A stretch of DNA of 10,225 nucleotides from Candidatus Omnitrophica bacterium 4484_49 (lineage in GTDB: Bacteria; Omnitrophota; Gorgyraeia; Kaelpiales; Kaelpiaceae). Every line of letters starts with the position of its first letter. The stretch's first letter is position 1. Shown in pieces: positions 6,000-10,225 of the stretch. Under the pieces are notes generated by a model. The model made no database searches. It was not told where the DNA came from and saw nothing but the letters and a program-made list of their open reading frames with translations. The position numbers and the translations under genes are program-made. The stretch lies in assembly GCA_002085265.1 (NCBI GenBank), contig NATI01000021.1:1-10225 (forward strand), in the 5' to 3' direction.

Positions 6000-6685
6000 T
6001 TCTTATACCCACTTATAATGAGAGAGAAAATATACAGATTCTAATCCCAGTCTTACGAGGAAATTTCCCTCAGTTTGATATCCTCGTGGTCGATGATAAT
6101 TCACCTGATGGCACCTGGGATGTGGTAAATAAGTTTTTAGAAAATGACTCCAGCATTAAATTACTCCTCCGAAAAGACAGACAGGGTCTGGGGAGGGCTC
6201 TGTTTGCAGGGTATAGATATGCTGTAGAGAATAATTATCCTGTGGTGATTCAGATGGATGCTGATTTCTCGCATCCTCCGGAATATATCTCTGAGATTTC
6301 AAAAAATTTGAGAGAGAATAATATTGTGATCTGCTCCCGTTATTTAGATATGGAATCAGCTGGGATGGAGGAGAAAAGATTAGTGAGTAAACTTGCTAAC
6401 TGTATTGCGCGATCAATGTTTTTAAATAAAGTCAAAGACCCTTCTTCTGGATTTCGGGGTTATCCGGTCTCATTTTTGAAACGAGCCATTGAGTATAAGC
6501 CTTTGTCTAGGGGATATTTTATACAGGTAGAAATGGTGATGCTGGCTTTGAAGTTTGGTTATACGGTGAAAGAAATCCCGTTTATTTATCGTAAAAGAAA
6601 ATATGGGAAATCTAAATTGGGAATCAGGGAGGGGATATCTGCCATTTCTGTTATGATTCGGTTGTGGATGAGAAGATACTATTGA
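5984..6685 (+). CDS. Polyprenyl-phosphate mannose/glucose synthase-like glycosyltransferase (GT2)
   Basis: A 233-residue GT2 enzyme of the dolichyl-phosphate mannose synthase (DPM1) group, which moves a sugar from a nucleotide donor onto a polyprenyl phosphate at the cytoplasmic face. Seen: 'LIPTYNERENI' (7-17), 'VVDDNSPDGT' (35-44), the metal-binding DAD at 92-94 within 'QMDADFSHPP', 'DPSSGFRGY' (152-160) and 'RKYGKSKL' (205-212). It is the minimal catalytic type with no C-terminal GtrA-like membrane domain. I chose ATG 5984, which gives the usual short lead-in before the first strand, over an in-frame TTG at 5963; GGAGAG lies 12 bases before the ATG. It overlaps the flippase-like gene by 16 bases. 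The sugar is not readable; mannose is the family default. Acceptor sugar transferases (GT39/PMT) are not present in the window. Confidence 0.88.
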   Translation: MAEGLILIPTYNERENIQILIPVLRGNFPQFDILVVDDNSPDGTWDVVNKFLENDSSIKLLLRKDRQGLGRALFAGYRYAVENNYPVVIQMDADFSHPPEYISEISKNLRENNIVICSRYLDMESAGMEEKRLVSKLANCIARSMFLNKVKDPSSGFRGYPVSFLKRAIEYKPLSRGYFIQVEMVMLALKFGYTVKEIPFIYRKRKYGKSKLGIREGISAISVMIRLWMRRYY

Positions 6686-6710
6686 ACCCCGGGGGAATAA
6701 AGTATAGAAT
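6682..6710 (+). promoter_or_regulatory. Sigma70-like promoter for the amidase-murI-que operon, near-leaderless
   Basis: TTGAAC (6682-6687), 17 bases, then TAGAAT (6705-6710). Nine bases separate the -10 from the ATG at 6720, so transcription should start about 3 bases before it. An in-frame TAG at 6711-6713 fixes that ATG, and no Shine-Dalgarno is present. It may drive the whole run to queE. Confidence 0.55.
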
Positions 6711-6719
6711 TAGATAACT

Positions 6720-7790
6720 ATGAATTTAAAATATAGAATTGTTATTTTATGCCTTACTTTAGGTTGTGCGACATTACCGAAGGAGGAAATTTCTTATAAA
6801 AGATCTTCTCAGAAATATATCTCCCTTACTGAGTTTGCCCGCAGATACGATTTCAAACTTGATTTTGATCCATTTTTTAAAAAAGTTTATCTTAACAAAG
6901 GAGAGAGAATTGAAATCATCCTTGCATTTGATTCTCCTGTGGCTATTGTGAATGGAGATGTGGTAAATCTGGGAGAAAAAGTTAAATTTAAAAATGGAGA
7001 TTTATTCATATCATCTCAGTCAATATCCCGAATAACCCAGATTCTACTTTACGGTGTGAAAAGAGAATATGTTTCACCTCCACGTTCACCCCAATGGTAT
7101 GAGGTAAGAAAAATAGTTATTGACCCTGGACATGGGGGGAAAGATCCAGGAGCAATTGGGCCTTCTGGCCTTAAGGAAAAAGATGTTACCCTTTGTATAG
7201 CCAGGCTGGTAAGGGATAAACTGAAAAAAGCAGGGTATAAAGTTATAATGACCAGAGATAGAGATAAATTTATCTCGTTGTGGAAGAGGGTTTATATAGC
7301 CAATAAAGAAAATGCGGATTTATTTATTTCCATTCATGCCAATAGTTCCCGTTCCCGACGTGCGTGTGGTTTTGAAGTTTATTATCTGGCTCCAGCCAGT
7401 GATGAGGAATCCCGGGCGTTGGCAGCAGCCGAAAATTACCCTTTGGGGATCGCTGAAAAAATTCCAGATAATACTGCTGTTCAGGCAACGATTTGGGACC
7501 TGCTTTATTCTGAAAATAGAAAGGACTCCATTCAACTCGCCAGAAGCATTGTGCAAGCTCTGAATAAAAAAATGGGCACCAGAAACAGAGGTGTGAAATC
7601 TGCAAATTTTTATGTCCTCAAAGGGGCTCAGATGCCTGCAATTTTAGTGGAAGTTGGATTTATCTCCAACCGCTACGAGGAGTCAAAATTGAAAACCTGG
7701 GCATTTAGAAATAAGATCGCTGATGCTATAGTGGAGGGAATAAAAAACTATGAACGGGATTACATACTCACCGCAGGATTTACAAGATAA
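6720..7790 (+). CDS. N-acetylmuramoyl-L-alanine amidase (Amidase_3), probable lipoprotein
   Basis: A 356-residue cell-wall amidase that cuts the bond between MurNAc and the L-Ala of the stem peptide. The catalytic domain is about 131-345, with the zinc ligands H138 ('DPGHGG'), E153 ('LKEKDV') and H206 ('SIHANSS') and the catalytic E311 ('LVEVGFIS'). The N-terminus has a basic start, a hydrophobic stretch and a cysteine at 16 in 'LTLGC', which looks like a lipobox, although Thr at -3 is not ideal. Residues 34-110 ('YISLTEFARRYDFKLDFD', 'AIVNGDVVNLGEKV', 'DLFISSQSI') resemble the stalk domain related to the copper amine oxidase N-terminal domain, often found before Amidase_3. An autoinhibitory helix of the AmiB/C type may lie within 225-265. 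It should act in the periplasm or on the outer face, in wall turnover or daughter-cell separation. The gene heads the operon and overlaps murI by 41 bases. Confidence 0.92.
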   Translation: MNLKYRIVILCLTLGCATLPKEEISYKRSSQKYISLTEFARRYDFKLDFDPFFKKVYLNKGERIEIILAFDSPVAIVNGDVVNLGEKVKFKNGDLFISSQSISRITQILLYGVKREYVSPPRSPQWYEVRKIVIDPGHGGKDPGAIGPSGLKEKDVTLCIARLVRDKLKKAGYKVIMTRDRDKFISLWKRVYIANKENADLFISIHANSSRSRRACGFEVYYLAPASDEESRALAAAENYPLGIAEKIPDNTAVQATIWDLLYSENRKDSIQLARSIVQALNKKMGTRNRGVKSANFYVLKGAQMPAILVEVGFISNRYEESKLKTWAFRNKIADAIVEGIKNYERDYILTAGFTR

Positions 7791-8607
7791 AAGCAGACTC
7801 CCTATCGGAGTGTTTGATTCTGGAGTAGGGGGGTTGACAATTGTAAAAGAAATCATGGATTTCCTGCCTCAGGAGTCGGTGATTTATCTTGGCGATACAG
7901 CTCGTGTGCCTTACGGGACAAAATCCCAGCCTACAGTTCTGAAATTTACCACACAGGCTATAGAATTTTTTAACACCCGGGGAATAAAAATGTTGCTTAT
8001 TGCCTGCAATACTTCATCCAGTTTGGCATTGCCTTATTTAAAAGATGGGCTTGATTTTCCTGTCTATGGGGTAATAGATCCAGGGGTGAGCGAGGCTTTG
8101 AATGTTACCAGAATAGGAAGAATAGGAGTTATTGGGACAAGAGCAACTATTTCCAGTAGAATATATGAGATGAGACTGAAGCAGCAGCGAGGAGAGGTGG
8201 AGGTATTTTCTTATCCCTGTCCGTTATTTGTTCCTCTGATAGAAGAAGGGTGGATAGATGACCCCGTTACTTATAAAGTGGCTAAGAGGTATCTGGATAA
8301 TTTTAAGAGACATGGTATTGACACTTTAATTCTGGGTTGTACTCATTATCCTCTGATTAAAAATGTAATTCGCCAGGTTATAGGAAAACATGTGGCTCTG
8401 GTTGATTCTGCCCGTACCTTGGTGAGAGAGATAAAAAATAAGTTAAAGATTCTGAATTTAGAAAATAAAGGTGGTTCTCTGCGATATGAGTTTTATGTCA
8501 GCGATGAACCTGAACAGTTTAAAAAATTGGGTAGTTTTTTTCTGGGAAGAGAAATAAAATCTGTTAAAAGAGTTGAGCTTGAGGAGTATAAGGGATGTAT
8601 GAAATAA
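7750..8607 (+). CDS. murI: Glutamate racemase
   Basis: A 285-residue cofactor-independent racemase that makes D-glutamate for peptidoglycan in the cytoplasm. Both catalytic cysteines are present, C86 in 'LLIACNTSSS' and C197 in 'LGCTHYPL', along with the conserved D23-S24 in 'VFDSGVGGLT' and 'GDTARVPYGTK' (48-58). Length is normal, with about 15 extra residues before the first strand. The ATG at 7750 is supported by GGAGGG (7733-7738) at 11 bases. The start overlaps the amidase by 41 bases and the end overlaps queD by 13, so the gene is in the middle of a tightly packed operon. Pairing an amidase with MurI makes sense as wall remodelling plus precursor supply. An aspartate or hydantoin racemase is unlikely given the clear MurI motifs. 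Confidence 0.95.
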   Translation: MNGITYSPQDLQDKSRLPIGVFDSGVGGLTIVKEIMDFLPQESVIYLGDTARVPYGTKSQPTVLKFTTQAIEFFNTRGIKMLLIACNTSSSLALPYLKDGLDFPVYGVIDPGVSEALNVTRIGRIGVIGTRATISSRIYEMRLKQQRGEVEVFSYPCPLFVPLIEEGWIDDPVTYKVAKRYLDNFKRHGIDTLILGCTHYPLIKNVIRQVIGKHVALVDSARTLVREIKNKLKILNLENKGGSLRYEFYVSDEPEQFKKLGSFFLGREIKSVKRVELEEYKGCMK

Positions 8608-8963
8608 CTGTAAGGGGAAATTTCAGTTCTGCTCATAATCTCCGGGAATACAGAGGCAAATGTGAAGCAATCCATGGACACAACTGGAAAGTGGAGGTTA
8701 GTATAATATGTGAGGATTTGAATCCCGAAGGGATGGTTATGGATTTCACAATTGCCAGAAATATTCTGGATCAGATACTGGATGAACTTGACCATAAATA
8801 CATAAATGATGTAAAGCCGTTTGACGAAGTCAATCCCACTTCTGAAAATATTGCTAAGTTTATATTTCAGGAATTTGTAAAAAAGATAGAAGGGAAATTA
8901 AAAGTAAAAAGAGTTACTGTCTGGGAGACAGATAATTCCTGCGCGAGTTACTATGAAACCTAA
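8595..8963 (+). CDS. queD: 6-carboxy-5,6,7,8-tetrahydropterin synthase
   Basis: A 122-residue member of the PTPS/QueD family, which converts 7,8-dihydroneopterin triphosphate to 6-carboxytetrahydropterin, the second step of preQ0 synthesis. Zinc ligands H14 ('SSAHNL'), H27 and H29 ('IHGHNW') are present, as are the catalytic C23 ('GKCEAIHGH'), the D66-H67 pair ('LDHKYIN'), the 'NPTSENIA' loop (80-87) and E111 ('WETDNS'). The CxxxHGH form is the QueD hallmark and distinguishes it from the folate-forming PTPS-III type. Length is typical of bacterial QueD. GAGGAG (8581-8586) lies 8 bases before the ATG. It overlaps murI by 13 bases and queC by 11. The preceding enzyme, GTP cyclohydrolase I (FolE), is not in the window. 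Confidence 0.96.
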   Translation: MYEITVRGNFSSAHNLREYRGKCEAIHGHNWKVEVSIICEDLNPEGMVMDFTIARNILDQILDELDHKYINDVKPFDEVNPTSENIAKFIFQEFVKKIEGKLKVKRVTVWETDNSCASYYET

Positions 8964-9618
8964 AGCAGTAGTGTTACTTTCGGGAGGGATAGATTCTTCT
9001 ACCACTCTTTATTATGCTTTGAATAAAGGGTATTTGTGTCGGGTATTGGTATTTAATTACAGCCAGAGGCATGTAAGGGAGATAAATTCTGCTAAAAAAA
9101 TTGCCAGTTTAGCAGGTGTTGATTATCTTGTTTTAAAGTTAAATTTTCCCTGGAGGGGGAGTGCACTTTTGGATAAAAATGCTAAAATCCCATTAGGGAA
9201 GGAAGATAGAAAAGAGATACCTTCCACCTATGTGCCGGCCAGAAATATAATATTTCTCTCTTATGCTTTGAGTTATGCGGAGTCAATCTCCGCCTCTGAA
9301 ATTTTCATTGGAGCAAACGCTGTAGATTATTCCGGATACCCTGACTGCCGTCCCCAATTTATAAGGGCATTCCAGAAGATGGCTCTTGTGGGCACAAAAG
9401 CAGGTGTAGAGGGTAAAGGGATTAAAATATCTGCACCGTTGATAAAAATGAAGAAATCAGAGATAATAAAACTGGGAGCAAAACTGGGCGTCCCTTATGA
9501 ATACACATGGTCCTGTTACCGGGGAGGTAAAATTTCCTGCGGGAGATGTGATTCCTGCATCTTACGGAAAAAAGGATTTAAAGAAGCAGGATTGGAGGAT
9601 CCATTATGGAAGAAATAA
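8953..9618 (+). CDS. queC: 7-cyano-7-deazaguanine synthase
   Basis: A 221-residue PP-loop ATPase that converts 7-carboxy-7-deazaguanine and ammonia to preQ0 (7-cyano-7-deazaguanine). The ATP-binding P-loop is 'LSGGIDSST' (9-17). Conserved 'FNYSQRH' (34-40), 'YVPARN-IFLSYA' (93-105), 'IGANAVDYSGYPDCRP' (119-134) and the C-terminal zinc site C188, C196, C199, C202 in 'SCY...CGRCDSC' are all intact. Length is slightly below E. coli QueC (231), from short N- and C-termini. It starts 11 bases inside queD with no clear Shine-Dalgarno, so translation should depend on coupling. QueC also feeds archaeosine and 7-deazaguanine DNA modification, but the neighbours queD and queE fit the common queuosine route. 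It overlaps queE by 13 bases. Confidence 0.96.
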   Translation: MKPKAVVLLSGGIDSSTTLYYALNKGYLCRVLVFNYSQRHVREINSAKKIASLAGVDYLVLKLNFPWRGSALLDKNAKIPLGKEDRKEIPSTYVPARNIIFLSYALSYAESISASEIFIGANAVDYSGYPDCRPQFIRAFQKMALVGTKAGVEGKGIKISAPLIKMKKSEIIKLGAKLGVPYEYTWSCYRGGKISCGRCDSCILRKKGFKEAGLEDPLWKK

Positions 9619-10225
9619 AAGCCAGAATCACTGAGATATTTTATTCCATTCAGGGAGAAGGAATTTATGTAGGCTATCCTCAGATTTTTGTCAGGTTTTC
9701 AGGATGTAATCTGGAAAACTGCAGGTTCTGCGATACTCCTGATTCGGAGTATCAAGAGATGAGCATTCAGGAGTTGATAACCGCCATTGTATCTGTAAAC
9801 GGAAATTATCATTCTGTTTCATTAACTGGAGGAGAACCATTACTTCAAGTAGATTTCCTGGAGAGATTCTTAGAGCATTTTAATACCAATCGCCGGATCT
9901 ATCTCGAGACCAATGGGACTTTACCCGCCAATCTGGAGAGGATAGTGTCCAATGTGGATATAATCGCTATGGATATAAAACTTCCCTCAGCTACAGGGCT
10001 GGCTCCTTACTGGGAAGACCATCGTAGATTTCTTTTAATAGCATGGGAGAAAACGGTGTTTGTAAAAACAGTAATTACCAAAGCCACAGAAGATAAAGAC
10101 CTTCAGCAGGCTGTGGAACTCATTTTATCCGTCGACCCCAACATCCCGCTGGTATTACAGCCAGCGACGGAAGAGTTAGATGAGGAGTTGTTTCGGAAGT
10201 TGCTTGATTACCAGCAAGAGGCGAG
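9606..10225 (+). CDS. queE: 7-carboxy-7-deazaguanine synthase, 3' end outside window
   Basis: A radical SAM enzyme that rearranges 6-carboxytetrahydropterin to 7-carboxy-7-deazaguanine; 206 codons are seen before the window ends, close to full length. Seen: 'EIFYSIQGEGIYVG' (10-23), which is the QueE start, the cluster cysteines C34, C39 and C42 in 'SGCNLENCRFCDT', the SAM-binding 'LTGGEPLLQ' (73-81), 'LETNGT' (100-105), 'AMDIKLPS' (121-128) and 'LQPAT' (184-188). The first two cluster cysteines are four residues apart rather than the usual three, an insertion worth noting. GGAGG (9594-9598) lies 7 bases before the ATG, and the gene overlaps queC by 13 bases. QueE completes the queD-queC-queE set for preQ0. 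The stop codon is not in view, so a C-terminal extension cannot be excluded. Confidence 0.94.
   Translation, partial: MEEIKARITEIFYSIQGEGIYVGYPQIFVRFSGCNLENCRFCDTPDSEYQEMSIQELITAIVSVNGNYHSVSLTGGEPLLQVDFLERFLEHFNTNRRIYLETNGTLPANLERIVSNVDIIAMDIKLPSATGLAPYWEDHRRFLLIAWEKTVFVKTVITKATEDKDLQQAVELILSVDPNIPLVLQPATEELDEELFRKLLDYQQEA

Noticed and set aside
1174..6694. CCCGGG-centred palindromes in the spacers of two predicted promoters (1174-1180 and 6687-6694)
   Set aside because: The shared six-base core is offset by three bases relative to the -10 boxes and CCCGG-type strings occur elsewhere in coding regions, so a shared operator is not supported.
7312..7605. Three frames overlapping the amidase catalytic domain on both strands
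   Set aside because: The amidase frame carries the zinc ligands H206 and catalytic E311 across this span; the others are shadows.
8500..8600. A preQ1 riboswitch ahead of queD
   Set aside because: The queD start lies inside murI with overlapping coding, and no aptamer-like hairpin with an A-rich tail is seen.
1..10225. Mobile elements, tRNA/rRNA genes and CRISPR arrays
   Set aside because: No transposase-like frame, regularly spaced repeats, or tRNA-like cloverleaf was seen; genes cover nearly all of the window.

Overview
This is an AT-leaning, gene-dense bacterial stretch of about 40% G+C by eye, with frequent AGA/AGG arginine codons. Genes overlap or nearly touch, and no gap exceeds 65 bases. 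Peptidoglycan genes (MurI and an amidase) show a walled bacterium. A probable lipoprotein signal on the amidase and a type II/IV pilin-like protein suggest a diderm cell. TreT-type trehalose synthase with a DUF5752 partner, a Mth938-family protein and a minimal DPM1-like glycosyltransferase fit an uncultivated or anaerobic, possibly thermophilic lineage. The sequence alone does not let me name a phylum.

Layout. (1) 1-1161: the 3' end of an ABC-2 polysaccharide-type export permease, overlapped by a fumarylacetoacetate hydrolase family gene. (2) 1202-1976: a type II/IV pilin-like gene and, one base later, a PanD (aspartate 1-decarboxylase) homologue that keeps the Gly-Ser self-cleavage site but differs at two usually conserved positions. 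(3) 2041-3919: a protein made of two DUF5752-like repeats, translationally coupled to a TreT-like GT4 trehalose synthase. (4) 3910-4686, minus strand: an RNase Z-like metallo-beta-lactamase-fold hydrolase whose end overlaps treT. (5) 4724-6685, divergent from it: a Mth938-domain protein, a UPF0104/LPG-synthase-type membrane protein and a polyprenyl-phosphate sugar synthase (GT2), all overlapping. (6) 6720-10225: an N-acetylmuramoyl-L-alanine amidase, glutamate racemase, then queD, queC and queE (running off the window), i.e. wall remodelling and precursor supply followed by preQ0 synthesis for queuosine.

Regulation. Four plus-strand transcription units start at 1202, 2041, 4724 and 6720. Each has a sigma70-like -10 ending only 7-14 bases before an ATG, an in-frame stop just upstream that fixes the start, and no Shine-Dalgarno sequence. 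The minus-strand gene starting at 4686 looks similar. Most operon-internal genes do have good Shine-Dalgarno sites (2689, 5025, 7733, 8581, 9594). This points to leaderless or nearly leaderless mRNAs at operon heads and SD-driven reinitiation inside operons, which I consider the most interesting system-level signal here. No RNA genes, mobile elements, CRISPR arrays or convincing intrinsic terminators were seen.
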